Shown here: one piece after another, positions 24,780-62,596 of the stretch | Position numbering within the stretch: position 1 is the stretch's first letter | Layout of the letters: the number at the start of each line of letters is the position of its first letter | Assembly (NCBI GenBank): GCA_037577475.1 | Contig: CM075195.1 | Coordinates: 28,254,899 to 28,318,898 of the forward strand | Length of the DNA stretch: 64,000 bases | Direction: 5' to 3' | From: Chaunax sp. Z400 | Taxonomy: Eukaryota > Chordata > Actinopteri > Lophiiformes > Chaunacidae | Translations under genes and position numbers: made by a program | The notes under the pieces: generated by a model | Database searches by the model: none | The model's input: only the letters and a program-made list of their open reading frames with translations | Told to the model about the DNA's origin: nothing

Positions 24780-25600
24780 TGAGAAATAAATAGTTGATTT
24801 GAGAAGATGCAGACTACAAACAGGTGAACTTACCAGTGCAGTCAGATTATTACCGTTGATGAGATTTCTTGAAATAAGACAAATGATCTAGACTTTAGAA
24901 AAGTGAGAAATCTCTTGAAACAAGTGTTAAGTGGCAGGCACCAATTGAGTGAGAACAAATCCTCTTTCACTGTTTGCTTCTTTCTTAATTTCAGTGAAAA
25001 GATTTTGAAGCCAGAGCTAAAAACAAGATGATTCTTTCTTAATTCAAGAGATGCTATCGTTAGCCTTTTTGTCTGAAAATGATGAAATCAATCACAAAAG
25101 TACACGTACAATGAACACAGCTAGATATGGTGACAGACACACTAAACAGGTTGACTAGTAAATTCCACACAGAGCAGCCCTAACTGGCTGGTGGGTTCAA
25201 ACCCACAACCTCCTTACTGCGAGTCAATAACGCTAACCACAGCCTATATTTATTAAAGTTATCAGATCAGTCCTTGGATGAGATGATTCATAGAAGAACA
25301 GAAGGATACAATGGTGGGAATAAGAAAATCAGACTTGAACAACGTGGTTTTGTGTTTGTACTTATCAATGTGGATCAAACAGCTCTAAAGTTCACACAAG
25401 AATTTTAAACTCTAGTTAAAGATCTAGATTGAAGCATTAAGTTACTTGAATCCAAGAGAGGAAAATAAGTCAGTTATAATAATAATAATATCTTACTCAG
25501 AACACCTGAAACAGGTGGATTCTAACATAGGAAAGACAAAATATCTTGTGGGACAAAAACAAGCTGATATTGTCTTTTTTGAAGATATTTAATCTTATGT
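24780..25600 (+). repeat. Ancient dispersed repeat, copy A
   Basis: Collinear with 29970-31490. Shared landmarks in order: 'agatttcttgaa', 'aatgatctag', 'tctttcactgtttg', 'aaatgatgaaatcaat' (in B 'aaatgattaaatcaat'), 'aattccacacagag', 'tggctggtgggttca', 'gttatcagat', 'atcaaac.gctctaaa' and 'gacaaaaacaagc'. Divergence is high, so the insertion is old. The transposon class is unknown. Confidence 0.7.
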
Positions 25601-27312
25601 AGATCACATATGTTTTGTATCATGGCCTTTGGTGTTAAGTGCGTTTCATTTGACCTCCAGGCTTTAGAAACTTCTGCCGGTTTATCTCAATGGATGATAT
25701 TTTTCTGCTTATCTGTACATCAGAAATGGAGTTTTCATGTCTGCCAGATAATCTGGTTACTCTGAGTTGTTTTTTTGTCGTTGTGCTGTGGCACAAAGAC
25801 ACCAGAGAGTAATATGAGACCGTCCTGCTCCACAACTTTTGATTTCTCTGTGTCCCCTGCTGGGCTCGGTCTAATCACACTAAGTTGTCTCTAAATCCTC
25901 ATGCTTAACATGCAGGACCAGGGTCCAGCTGGCCTGACCCTGTATGTACACTAATATTGTTACAGACAGTTCACCCTGGTATTTAATCCAACTCTGGATT
26001 TAGGTCTCTTTCCCCCTTTGTTTCAGTACGGCAAGCTGCCTGCTTATATTGTTATTACTTCAGCCCATACTTGTAATACACGTATACTTGTTGTTGCTGT
26101 GTACTTGTTTCCTGAAAGTTTTTTTTTGCAGCAATTTGTGGACTTTTGCGCAAAAAACGGGAACGATTTCTAAACCTTGTCTCTCAAATATGGAGGCCTG
26201 GATAAAATCTCAGAATCCAGTCAGTAAAATATGTTTTTTTTAAAAATCCATTTATTTTGTATTCATCATTTTACCCCTGGCCCACTTCGCTTCTGATGAA
26301 CTAAACCTCCCTGCTGAACGGCTAATTGTCTCCTCGCAAAAATAACGAGCTGCGAGTCTTTTAGGTGGGAATGAACAGCAGCTGATTAAATAATAAGAGA
26401 GTCCATATCTTCAGCAGACAACGCTCAAATTAGTTCTATTTCTCCATCTGTGAAAGATCCAGATGTTCAGGTTTGCACTTGAGACAACAGAGGATAGCAA
26501 AGAGAGGTCCGTGTTTTCTGGATCAATTTGCTGATTTTATAAACCTCAGATTTCTGTCACAGTTTTGAAAGATGCATTTCTCAGAAACGGTGGCTCAGGA
26601 CTGAACAAAGTGAGCAGTGATGCTGACACATGGCCTGAGGCAACATGTCCTGATAGAGTGCTGTTATTTATTTTGGCATTTAGGAAGCTGCTTGGCCCCT
26701 AAACTAACAATGCAGGACGGATGCTCACTTTAAAAGAAGGGAAAAAGCAGCAATAAAAGAGAGAAGAAAGATGTCAGTGCCTTTGCGTGCTTGTGTGGAT
26801 GGAGGAGGAGATAGCTGGGACAGAGACAGAGATGCAGACCAACAGTATTGCTGTTGTAATCGCTTTTTCGCTGAGGGGGCAGTGAAAGTTGACAAACAAG
26901 CATTTCAGCAGAGTGCTGGCTGGGCTTTGGCGAGGTTTACGTGCACCAGGGATGGGCATGGGGGGGGGGGCCTTTAATGGAAGGAGAGGAGGAGGGTGGG
27001 GCAGTCTGCTTTGGGACCCCTCGGATACGGACACCCTGCCTTTTGTTGTCTCACTGACTGTTTGCTTTCAGATTGGCATTGCTTTTTAGTGTGCACTTTG
27101 CATGCACCGTGGGTTCATATGCAGGACAGAGTGTGCAGAGAAAACAACTCACTGTGTCTTTGAAAGCAACAAGGAGAGAGATGAAAAGGTGGAGAGAACA
27201 GACAGAGGAGATGGACAGATGCATCCTGCTCTCTACAAAGTCCAGGGATTTATATTGGAGTTTAAGAGAAAAGACGTTTATGTTTTGTTGCCTATCATGA
27301 AATAAAGGTAGC
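25601..27312. other. Noncoding interval, nothing recognised
   Basis: Short open frames only. Contains a G-run near 26960. No RNA gene recognised. Confidence 0.4.
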
Positions 27313-27556
27313 CTGATGGGCGGCTGTGGCTTAGCTGGTAAGAGCGAGGTTCTACTTATCAGAAGGTCGGTGGTTCGATCCCCAGTTCCCCCAGTCCACA
27401 TGTCGATGTATCCTTGAGCAAAGATACCAAACCCCAGTTTGCTCCCTGAGCGCCGTAAAGTCAGCCCACTGCTGCTCAGGGAGGGGTCAATGCAGAGGAC
27501 ACATTTCACTCCATTGTACTGTGTAGAATTGTATGTGACCAATAAAGCTGATTCTT
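27313..27556 (+). mobile_element. tRNA-derived SINE with (CTT)n tail
   Basis: The head resembles a tRNA gene: A-box-like TGGCTTAGCTGGTAAGAGCG at about 27328, and B box GGTTCGATCCC at about 27372. A central part follows ('gtccacatgtcgatgtatcc', 'ttgagcaaagataccaaacc') and the end is AATAAAGCTGATTCTTCTTC. The body shared with many fish SINEs, the missing acceptor stem and the tail separate it from a real tRNA gene. It may belong to the V-SINE group. Confidence 0.8.
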
Positions 27557-28837
27557 CTTCTTCTTCTAATCACTTAATCACAGACACATCGGTGTCAGCA
27601 GGACTTGGCCTCGACAGAGGCCAACATTTCACAGCCGCCACCAGTCAGCTGGTTTGATCAGCTCCACATTTATTTATTAGATATCTTATTCAGGTATTTA
27701 TTATTTCAACAGTCATCCAGCTTCTAACAAATCAAAGACTGTTTCATTTCCAACATTGTTGTATTGTTATTAGCGGAGACAGAGGCGTGATATCAGCTGA
27801 TTAATCAACGATTAATCAATGCAACCATTTTAATTGGAACATTCATTCAGGTTTTTTTATGTCAAAATTCAAATAATTCAAATATTTCTTAAATATGTTG
27901 ATTATGAATAATTGCTCATGCACAATATTGCTGCTTTCATTTACATGTTCAATCAAGTGTGTGTGAGAAATGATCATCACTGGTCACATACAGAAGACAA
28001 GTCACTGTAAACTCAAGGGCGCTTCCTCTTTCACAATGTTCTGCTGCATGCTGCAAACCATCCATATAAAGGTGAAAGCTGAAGGATATAGATGTGTATA
28101 TTTACTGCATGTATTGGAAAAAGAATCCGATTTCATCGCAGCAGCTCGGCGGTGCATAAAAAGACAAACCGGAGAGTGACAGAGGAAGACACAGCTGCTT
28201 GTTCTGGAGTCCCGCAGCTACACTAGTTGAAAAGTTCATCCTTAGATATTCACAGAAAAATACTCTGCACTCTCCCTGAACTGGAAGCTGATGAGAAACA
28301 AATATGACCACCTCAAGTATTGGAACAGCTCTGTGTTTGTGTTTTATTTCCACCGCCGTCAGGAGCTTCTTTGGAAAAAAACAGAAAGGGGATTTGTAAT
28401 TTTTCTTCTGGCCAATCAGGAAGATGAAGTGAAGGGCTATTACCTTGATGGATAAAAAGGGAGAGAGGGGGAGAAAAAAGTCTTGATTTATGTATGATTC
28501 ATTATTTACTGGCCGTTCTTTATCCCCTCTCCCCTCACGTTGCCCATCCCCCTATTCGCTTATACATGCACCCCGAGAAGCTTGATAAAAATGTGCAAAT
28601 TTGATTGATTCTAATAGCGGACTGACAGGGACCGCAGCTGAGGCACTTAACCATGCCTGTGTGTGTGTGTGTATAAAGCATACACAATACTCCCTTAGTT
28701 AATAAAGGAGTGTCTACAACACGCTCGAGTGCTCTGACCTCAAAGTAGCACCCCCTCCCTCCTTTATCCAGACCGTTGCTGATGTTGTTGATTTCATATG
28801 ACGACTCTCTTTGTTCCCACCCTTTTTCCTTCTCTTA
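27557..28837. other. Noncoding interval, nothing recognised
   Basis: Complex sequence at 28480-28640 with TTGATTGATTC and GATAAAAATGTGCAAATTTG could be conserved noncoding DNA, but I have no direct support. Confidence 0.35.
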
Positions 28838-28856
28838 CCCCCCCCCCCCCCCCCCC
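28838..28856. repeat. Poly-C run
   Basis: Nineteen C residues lying 28 bases upstream of the candidate exon at 28885. It may serve as part of its polypyrimidine tract. Confidence 0.9.
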
Positions 28857-28884
28857 ATTTCCTTTTACCTTTTCCTCATGCTAG

Positions 28885-28991
28885 AAAATGAGTTCCGGGG
28901 TGAGCTGGTGAACCAACGGTGGACACGAGGCGAGAGGACCAGCAGCCGCTGTCAGGCCTCCCAGAGACTGCAGAGCCGTCAACCAATCATG
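28885..28991 (+). other. myt1: Candidate myt1 5' exon ending in ATG
   Basis: A pyrimidine-rich stretch ends in CTAG at 28884 and a strong donor follows (ATCATG/GTGAGT at 28992). The 107-nt stretch is open throughout in one frame, and its last codon ATG (28989-28991) would join in frame to the first coding exon, which itself begins with ATG. It also contains a 7-codon upstream frame (28888-28911). Good splice sites and position support an exon; the encoded sequence matches nothing I recognise, so it may be 5' untranslated. Confidence 0.5.
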
Positions 28992-29042
28992 GTGAGTGAC
29001 AAGGCCCTGCAGCCCCTTCCCTTCGCCACCCTCTCTTCACCA

Positions 29043-29052
29043 CCCCCCCCCC

Positions 29053-29109
<57 letters not shown>
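29043..29109. repeat. Poly-C run joined to (CA)n
   Basis: About 27 C residues run directly into about 40 bp of CA repeats. Complementary (TG)n follows 90 bp later. Confidence 0.93.
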
Positions 29110-29111
<2 letters not shown>

Positions 29112-29199
29112 CCTCTCACTGATTCTGCTTCCTGGGCATTTCCCCAATCCCTAACTCAGTGGGGAAAGTAAAAAAAAAGGTTGGAGGCAGAGGAGGGAG

Positions 29200-29200
<1 letters not shown>

Positions 29201-29259
<59 letters not shown>
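29201..29259. repeat. (TG)n microsatellite
   Basis: TG run of about 58 bp, inverted relative to the CA run at 29070-29109. Confidence 0.97.
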
Positions 29260-29969
29260 TTTGATGGCCACGAAGGGCAGATAAACATGAATCAAACAGC
29301 ACATCAAATCTCCATCTTGACCCGGCCCCTTTCTGTGCCACTCAGCTTAGTTGAGTTCAGTTAAGCTCAGCATGGCACAGCTCAGCATTTTCCCTCTGCT
29401 GAGTTCACTTCACTTCACAGGAGTCTGTTTTGTATTGAAACACAATGGAAAAAACTGAATCTCAAAAGGTTGTCCTTGAGCTGCTCATACTCATTTGTGC
29501 ATGATATTCTTCCTCGTCAGAGGATAGAAACATACCGCCTCTCTTTCAGCCCCATCCTAAAGCTTTCTCTTGTCTGAAACGTCCGACCCAAATGTTTCTT
29601 CCTCCATCCTGAAAACATCTGGACCTTTTTTTGCCCCTTGCATCACAACTGATGCTCAGGGGTTTGAGGGGAGATTGAACGATAGTGGAGTCGGGGTGGT
29701 GATGGGGGAGGGGGGTGCTTTCCCCAGGGCCCAGTGAAAGTAGTTTTGCTTCCCCCTGATGGCTTAGGTTCATCTGAAGATATGACTTTTATTGATTGGG
29801 TTTGATTTCTGCTGCTGAGGGAGGCGAGGAGAGGGAGGAGTCGCTTTTAGCACCGCATCACGTGAGGCAGCCCCCGTCTGTTTGACCTGATACTTATATC
29901 TGTCACACAATCTCCTCTTTGTCTTTTTGTATTGGACTGAAGGCACAGCAAACATCAAATGTAAAAATG
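29260..29969. other. Noncoding interval, nothing recognised
   Basis: Contains short TTAGTTGAGTTCAG-type runs near 29345. No gene. Confidence 0.4.
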
Positions 29970-31490
29970 AACAGTCAATATGAGAGGATACAGATAACAA
30001 ACACAATTAATTGATCTGCCAGCACAGTAAGTTAATTGCACTTAGTCAGATTTCTTGAACTGAGAAAAATGATCTAGTCAGAAATAAAAAAAAAGGGTCA
30101 AACTTCTCTTTCAAAGCTCTTACCAAGTAAAATAAAAGTAGTTTGTCAATCTTTCACTGTTTGTTTCTTTGTTGATTTGAGTGGAAAGATATTAAAACTA
30201 GAGTGAGAGAGAGAAATAAAATGATTCCTCTTAATTGAAGACTAGCTTTTCTGTCTTAAAATGATTAAATCAATTAACGCAGCTGAAACTGAGTGACCAG
30301 CGTGATACAGGCTGACATGCTAATTCCACACAGAGTGGCCTTAGTTGGCTGGTGGGTTCAGTGTGGTGAAGAAACTAACCACTGCATCACCATTACCTTA
30401 TGTTTATTATTGTTATTAGTTTTATTTAACCTTTGTTTAACCAGAAAAAAATCTTATTGCATCCTGGCCAGACAGGAAGCAGCTTCAATAGACGGGCTTA
30501 CAACAAACAGACCTACAAATAACAATTTACAATGAGAATAAAGCACAAAAAAACATGAAAACATGTCATTTTGCAACTTATCCCAAGCAGCAGGAGAAGC
30601 ATACCTAACTGTCCTTTTTCTGGATTCAAGGACAGACATTAAGAATTAGTCCTTAGAGATAAGAAGGTAACTTCCTGTGGTTTTGTGAATGATGTAAATC
30701 AGGAGGTGAGATGGAAGTAGACCAAGAATAAATAAGTAAATAAGAATATGCCAGTGGTAAAATCCATGGATTGATAAGGCAGACCATCAAACTCTGGCAT
30801 GCAAGCAATGGTGAGTTTGGGCTTTAAAATTTGGAACAAGAGCGCTCAGAGAGCGCAAACCTCTGCTAAGGCCCAACAATCATCCGGATCATCACCATCC
30901 TTGACGAATATTTCATGCAAATCCATCCATTAGTTTGGCCTCCAGTGGCCTTGATTTCAATATATCATCCAATGCCATGGACATCGTCTTAAAATAAGTT
31001 TTTATACCCTGAATATTCTTATTTAAGCACAATATACTGTTGCAAGATAGCACATTGTGCTAAAATAAGTAATCCTGACTAAGATGAATGAAGAAAGAAA
31101 TTAATCTCTGCAAATGTAAGACATATGGTATCTACAAAACAGAGCTTTAAAAGAAACAACAAACAGCCTGTTTATTAAAAGTTATCAGATTGTTTTTTAA
31201 ATCAATCGTTACACACATTCTGCTCTTAATATATGAAGAGAAGAAAAGGATCAAATGCTTGAAATTCTGACTTTGGAAATTTTGTTTTGTCAGTTTTTAT
31301 CAAACTGCTCTAAATTTCTAGTAATTCTATTTTGAAGTATGAAGTTAATGAGAGCCAGTAGCAGTAGTGATATCATCTTATTATTAAGGACAAAACAGCT
31401 TGAAACAAAATCTCTAAAACAAAAAGTGTCTGAGAAGAAGAAATATTTAGTCAGACAAAAACAAGCAAACGTTGCCTTGATTTAAGATAT
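29970..31490 (+). repeat. Ancient dispersed repeat, copy B, split by nested insertion
   Basis: Left part 29970 to about 30380 and right part about 31164-31490 align in order with copy A at 24780-25600. The roughly 780 bp between them are absent from copy A and contain other repeats: a TTTAACCTTTGTTTAACCAG element at about 30424 and a minus-strand 'gcaggattac' family fragment at about 30838-30935. Confidence 0.65.
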
Positions 31491-32222
31491 CAGATGCATC
31501 AGTGTGAGGATTAGATCCAACAGATGTTTAGTTCTGAACGCTGAAATCACGTCAGGATGTCTTACACTGTAAATGGCAAACCTCTGATCCATTATGCAGT
31601 CACACATGCTCAGTCTTTTCGCATATAAAGTGAGAACCACGCTGTCTCCCCTCCTCTCTCCTCGCTGCTCCACCCTGCCTCGTGTGAATTATTAAAATGA
31701 AAGTGTGGAGGGGGCTCGCCGTGCAGTGGTCCAACATGGAGGCTCACAGCGTGGTCCGCCTGTCGAGAGAACCACGCAGAGCTCCTCTAATTGGCAGCTG
31801 CTGTCCGCAGGTAATTTTTGGAGTTGTCAGTCTTGTTCGGCAGTGGTGAACGCTCCTCTCCCACTCCTCTCCCACTCCTCTCTGTGTGTCTCCACCCCAC
31901 CTTAACTCCCTCCCTCTCCTCATCTACTCTTGTAAACCTGAAATGAATAAAAGAGTCGTTTATGTGCACCAAGAGACGAAGGGTGACCTTCTCTCTGAAG
32001 TCATTGCCCCCAGCCATTCATTTACATAGAGCTGTCAGAATGCAGAGCTGAGCCCGGACCCTCGTGCACCGACCGTTGCACACAAAGAAGGACATAACTG
32101 ATAATGTGCAACACAGCCTGTAGGGATGAGCTGCGTCTTCCTCCTCTTCATCCTCCTCTTTCTCCTTTTTCTTCTTTATTTGCTGCTACTCTACACCATA
32201 TTTCACACTAGTTAAACCCCAA

Positions 32223-32306
<84 letters not shown>

Positions 32307-33649
32307 TGTGCACACATAGTGGTTCTTGCATATGCACACACAACAGGACAGACTACCTCCCTCTCTCATTTCCTTATTTTTGTCTTTCTTTCTATCCCCT
32401 TCTTTGCTTTGCTCAGGACGCTGCCGGTTCCGTCCTACATACACCATTCAAGGAGTTTAGTCAAATAGAGTAACGGAGTAAAAGTTCTGATCATACAATA
32501 AAAGGGGCCCTTTGAAAAAGAGGTTATGACAATCAGGTGAATGGCTGCCTGGCTGCATCTGGATTCAGTCGCTGCGACTTTGTGTTCATACAAATTTAAT
32601 GAGCTCGAACTGAGAAAAGGGACAGGAAGAAGAGGAGAACTCAGATGTGGTTACCTATTTAAATGTGCGTAACTATGGCTACACATGAAAGCAATAGGGT
32701 CTCCTTTCAATCCAGGTTCTGATGTATCCGACGACTGTCAGTGTAAGGAGGAGGGGAAGGAAGGAGGATGAAAAAGTACAGGAGTAATAGATTATTATGT
32801 CATCTCTGCTTTTGGATCATTGTCACACAAACACAAACTCACTGAGGTCATTTTTGGGGAAATTAAATAGATTTTCATTCATTACCTAGATTTATCATAA
32901 CTAACTATGAGCCATAACTACTGACACAAAGATCAGCTTCTCATTAGGGACACAGTCTTTGTGTTTGTCCCAATAACATCAGCAAGTAACTAGATGTTGA
33001 GTCTGAAATGTGACCCAGAACCTTAAATACAGTCAGTAATGCAACATGGTTAAAACACATACAAGTCCACCTTTGTTAGCATTTCATTAATCAGCATTTC
33101 TGTCATACAAACAATACAAAGTGCAGTGTCTGCAATTTTTGCAAAATTCACTTTTTTGCACCAGCCAAAAAGTACCTTCCTCTCTTCAATCTGTTAGAAC
33201 GTCATTCTACAAACACATTTCATTAAACCCCTAATATCATTGTAAGATTTGAGTTTTTTTATTTTGCAGTATTTGCAAATATGTACTGTAAAAACAAGGC
33301 AGTATGCAGTTACTGCACTTACTGCAGTTTGGCTTGGTTTTATATAAAGACTGTCAGATACTGCTGTTTTCCTTTGTTGAAAATGAGGCTGTTTGTTAGT
33401 GTTTCTTTATAGATGACTCCCTGAACAAAAGTCATTAACGACAATTGTCTCTCTAAAATCAGAAAAAAATCTGACAAGACCATTTTCATCTGACCAATAA
33501 AGTGTAAGTGTTTGTTCATAATAACATTAAATGACAGTTTCATTTGATAACACCGTGTTTATTTTTGTTGTGCTTCATACAATACAATACAATACAATAA
33601 AGACAATACCTATATTGTCCACTCACATGGAATGTATCTTCATTTGGCT
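31491..33649. other. Noncoding interval with (AC)n
   Basis: Holds a perfect AC run at 32224-32303 and an (ACAAT)n stretch at about 33579-33600. No gene recognised. Probable 5' intron of myt1. Confidence 0.45.
32224..32303. repeat. (AC)n microsatellite
   Basis: AC run of about 80 bp. Confidence 0.97.
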
Positions 33650-34259
33650 CACTGGCGGATCTAGAATTTTTCTCAATCGGGCCATAGAGGGGCCACATTT
33701 TTTACAGAGGAGCCAACTATATGTCCAACATTCATGCACATTTCCTTCTTCAGTAAGATGTATACACAGAATATTTCACCAGCCATTCATTGTTTGCTGT
33801 TGGCTCCATAGCTTTTAGTAAAGACACACATAATTGAATATAATCATATATATATATATATATATATATATACAGTGTGTATATATATATATATATATAC
33901 ACACACATAATTGAAAATTGTGCCTTTTTCAAGCACATTTTGTACATCAAAAAAGTTTAGCAATTATTGAATTTTAAACTAGGATGCATAAATAAATATA
34001 AAACATAAGTCACTTTTTTCCAATTATGTAATACATAAAATAATTAAAAAATGTTTTTTACATTAAAGAAAATACTTATATACTATATTACAGCATACAC
34101 AACAGTTTAGAGGAGAAAAACTTGACACAGTCAAGTATTCAAGTTGTAATCAAACACAAACAAAAGACAGACAAGTGACAGGACAGGGGCATTTCAGGGG
34201 CCAATCAGATTTCAGCTGGAGACAGTGCCCCTCTGGCCCTGCCCTTGAATCCGCCCCTG
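33650..34259. mobile_element. 610-bp non-autonomous hAT MITE with 8-bp target duplication
   Basis: Flanked on both sides by the identical octamer ATTTGGCT (33642-33649 and 34260-34267), the 8-bp target-site duplication expected of hAT elements. The left end is CACTGGCGGATCTAG and the right end read inward is CAGGGGCGGATTCAAGG. Sub-terminal GGGCC/GAGGGGC motifs are shared. The interior is AT-rich and includes (AT)n at 33847-33900. No transposase frame. Confidence 0.88.
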
Positions 34260-34267
34260 ATTTGGCT

Positions 34268-36229
34268 TCATACACTTGGAGACTTCATAGATATACACTT
34301 ACACTATAATACATGATATAAAGACAAGGAATAAGTGGGCCTTTAACACGGTTGGTATGAAAACGATAAAATACTAACAATTAATGCACATCTCATGTCA
34401 TAAAACAACAGCAGTCACTAATAACTAATAAAAAGTCATTCCTTTAGTAAGATGGCAGAGGATGGAATAAATGATCTCCTAAAGATGTATGTCTTTGCTG
34501 CATCGTCTTCCTGAAGGGAAGTACCCAATGTAAGTTCTCTACAGTACATATACGAATTTTATAGGAGACTGGCTTTTACTTTTGTTTAGACGTCAGGCTG
34601 AATGAAACTTTATTAACTGACCTCCCAATACAATAAAAAGTAAGTAATTTTCCCTCCACAAATGTTAACTCTTATGAATATGGCCATATCATTTTACTGC
34701 TGTAAAACAAAGGCAAAGTCCAGTGTCTGCCATAAAGACCCAAGGGTCAGCCTGATGGTCAACCTACACTATGCTTTAATTTTCTTCACTTTCATCTAAT
34801 CAGTCGTAAGCTTGGTATTTAAATAAGCTTGGTATTTAAAATAAATTTAATGTTTACACTTAGTGAAAGAAAAACAGTTTTTCTCAGTTTGATATTTTTG
34901 CACATACTGCACTTTGGCTTTGTCTGGCATATTTAGCCTTGGTACCTTTTAGTCACATTTAAAGGCCAGTTTTCAATTCATAAGCATTCAGCAGTGGTTT
35001 GTGTTTTTACAGAAAGAGGAAAGCAAATGAAAAAAAAGTCATTTTATTACATATTGCAAAAAACAACAACATCCAAACTGCATCGGCACTGAATGAGTGC
35101 ATACCTCCACTAAGGCTGCATGATGCCCAGCAAACACCAGACTTTTTAGACTGCTAAAATAGCAAGTTTAATTATCTGCATGTATGTCTGTGTAATCATT
35201 TTATTTCAGCGTAGCTTCATAACTCAAGTAAAACATATCTGAATCGACAGTATAATAAGACAACAGATAACCAAGGATTTTTGATATGACAACGGTTTAT
35301 TTCTTATATATGAATTTACACATGTACAAATCAACTACAGTATTTTTGAAAAGAAGAGAAATAACTAGAAAAAACTGTATCTGAATGTGATCCAGATCTG
35401 CCTCCTAATCGAATCACCTCCTCCCTGATCCAAAGGCCACTTCTGTACAAAATGTCTTTTTTAAAAATATATTCTGCCAACTAACTGACAGTCAGACGAA
35501 CAAATGAGGATGATAAGTGGAGGTAATGAAATTTACTGTTAGTTGCAATGTAAAAGTAAACCTTTAGAATTACATTACTGCATTCAAAATGTAACATCAA
35601 TGTAGTTACAGAAGCATAATTAGAAAACCATCCAAGCTTTTTTTAGTTAGCTTTGCTCTCAGCCCTCTCAGATGAACTTGCTCTTCAACAACACCGTTGT
35701 TGGTTCAACCCTTTCTCTGGTATTTTTAGCTAATTTCACTCCTCACTTGCTAACAAGTTTTCACACATTCTCAACATGTGGTGATGTTACACCTGACTCT
35801 ATATGTGGATGGCGACTTTATGTTTTCAAATGAGGTGAGGTGTAATCCAGACATATTCAGTGGGATGTCTAACATAGTAACAACAGACACGTGTCACAAC
35901 ACACAGTGTCACGGTGGTCAGATATCTTGCAGCTTCGCATCCCTCTGAAAAGTAATGGAGTAAAAATACATTAAAGTGGAAACGACTCATTATTTTACTT
36001 AACTACAGTACATATATCCCAACACTGATCCTTTCACACATGCATACAAAGAAGTGCAGACAGTGGTAGGACTTTGAGCTGCAGAGGGGAGCACACACAA
36101 ACATACTGGGAGAAAAGTGCACACTCGTCCTCTTTCTCACACAGCACTGTGAGTGGGGCACAGGAGTCAACTGCTTCCTTCAGACAGAGCACAACGCTGC
36201 CACTTGTTGCACGACTTCTGCATGAACAC
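34268..36229. other. Noncoding interval, nothing recognised
   Basis: AT-rich, short frames only. Probable myt1 5' intron. Confidence 0.4.
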
Positions 36230-36234
36230 AGAGA

Positions 36235-36288
<54 letters not shown>
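36230..36288. repeat. (GA)n microsatellite
   Basis: GA run of about 58 bp. Confidence 0.96.
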
Positions 36289-37064
<776 letters not shown>

Positions 37065-37585
37065 GCTCGTCTCCTTAAAAGGGCTATTATCGTAGCTTTT
37101 TAGCAGCCTGTGTGTTTTTGCTTTATTATTACATTCAGCATTATGACTGTCAGACTCTCTGCTCACAGGGGCCGTGGCCTAACTGTTGTCCTCTGTGCAG
37201 CATGCAATCATGTGTGCCATTCAGGTGCAGGAAATTAAAAGGACAGTGATGGGAGGTGTGTGTGTGTGGTGGTGGTGGGGTGTTTCAGTGTGGTCCAGTT
37301 TGGTGAGGAGGGATGAGGCAGCGCTGTTTGACAAGAAGTACAGATATGATTGTCTCTCTGAGTCTCTGTTACCTGAGATATGTTTCAATTGGAACAATCT
37401 GAGTGAGAGTCCTGATAGCAGCTCTTTTGAAGCAGAGGAAGGACACTAATTGTGTGGCGGCATACAATGAGAAATAACCACTGATGCACCCTCTCTTCTC
37501 TCTTTCTCCCCTTGTTTTGTCATCTATGCTGTCTTTTCTGTTTCGTCCTTCTCATCTCTCACTTTCTCTTTTCCGTTCATCCCAG

Positions 37586-61068
<23,483 letters not shown>

Positions 61069-62596
61069 GTACCGTTTTCTTCTTTTAATTAACTCCAAGC
61101 ATTGGTCATGGGCCGCTTTGTTTTTGGTCTCAAAATGACAAGGCAGTTGTTGGAATTTCAATTTGTTTGACAGGATAACAACTTTGATGCAAAAACACAA
61201 ACATGGAAGTTCCTCAAACTTTCCAGCACAAGACTTTATTTGCATGCCATGTTCATTTAAAGAAATAGTTCTGCATTTATAAATGAGAATATCGGTACCA
61301 CTGTCATGTCTGTCTGCTAACTATGGAGCAACAACCAGGAGATGGTTTAGCTTATCTTAAAGGGATGAGACACCTGGCTTAACCTTAACATGTTGTATCA
61401 TGTTTTTCATGAATTTGACAAAAAACAGACATGTAAAACTGTGGCTTTATATTAAGACAAGAATCCATCAAGTGTGTCCATCCTATACATTTTCACAGCA
61501 CATAAAAACACAACTAGTTTTTACATTTGTGTTTGTGTAATGGAAACTGCAAATGAGATACTGCATGTTAATTGCAATGCTTTATAGGTGCTGGGAAGTA
61601 ATTTAAGTATTATTGGCCTTTTGGTTACCTCTTCCCACTTATTATGCTATATAAGCATGGGGGTCGATACTTTTTTGACTAGGGTGCCCTAAGAGGGGCA
61701 CTAACCTACACACAGAGGCCATGTGCACACACACACACACACACACATGTTGAAATAATCAATTATTTAGCCTTAATTTTAAATTACTCATTTACTTTGA
61801 TTACCAACATTAGTGTCCAACAGTTTCTTACATCCTGTATTTATATTTATTTTACATTACATTAAGTTAGTTGATGCTTTAATCCAGAGCAATTTACAAT
61901 AAATATACTAAAAGAGAAATAGTCCCACCAATCATAACACAAGAGTGGAACCAAACAAATATATTATAGAGCTTCCATACTTTATTCTTTACATCCTCAA
62001 AAACAAATAAGTCCAAACATAGACTACATTCCAAAGAAAACAACACACATTCAAAAATATTTGTCAAACAATTGTCTCAAACCAGGGGCCTGCCTCTCGC
62101 TGGCAGATAGATCATACTTCACATACATACTAAGATCATACTTAATGGTAATGGGGTGGCACTTGAGGTTGCAATCAGATTTCAGGGATGGCCAGTGCCA
62201 CCTCAGGTCCTCCTTTTGCATATGGCCCTGAGACTAAGCTAACTGCCTGCTGGCTCGAGCTTCACAGTTGACGAATGTGTCAGCAGTATCAATCTAACTA
62301 TTGGCAAGACAGTGAATAAGCATAATTACCAAAAAAGTCAACTATTTATTTCAGTCACATGAAACCAGCATCCTGCTTTCTTAATCTAACATATTTCTGT
62401 TTGAAACTGGATGTTAGGTTTGAACATAAAATATCTCTTTCTTAAAATGAATCCAGCCTCATTAACAAACAGGTTTCATTTCAGTATTACATCACCAGCC
62501 GGCTGGCATTACACATGCTGAAAATACAAGTGTCCTATATGTGCTTAGACAATGACAAGAGTGATAGCTCAGGCCACAGTGTCACAGACACTCATG
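61069..62596. other. myt1 intron, last in window
   Basis: No further exon recognised. Holds a short (CA)n at about 61730-61747 and the possible MITE at 61655-62226. Confidence 0.55.
61655..62226. mobile_element. Possible old hAT-type MITE
   Basis: 'gggtgccctaagaggggcac' on the left, and 'caatcagatttcag' with 'cagtgccacctc' on the right, resemble sub-terminal parts of the hAT element at 33650-34259. Putative ends are CATGGGGGTCGATAC and, read inward, CAGGGCCATATGC. The flanking octamers match only partly, so the borders are uncertain. Confidence 0.4.

Noticed and set aside
27325..27395. tRNA gene
   Set aside because: A and B boxes are present, but it continues into a SINE body and tail and lacks a paired acceptor stem.
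27051..27542. 163-codon minus-strand frame
   Set aside because: Its first part overlaps the SINE at 27313-27556; no domain.
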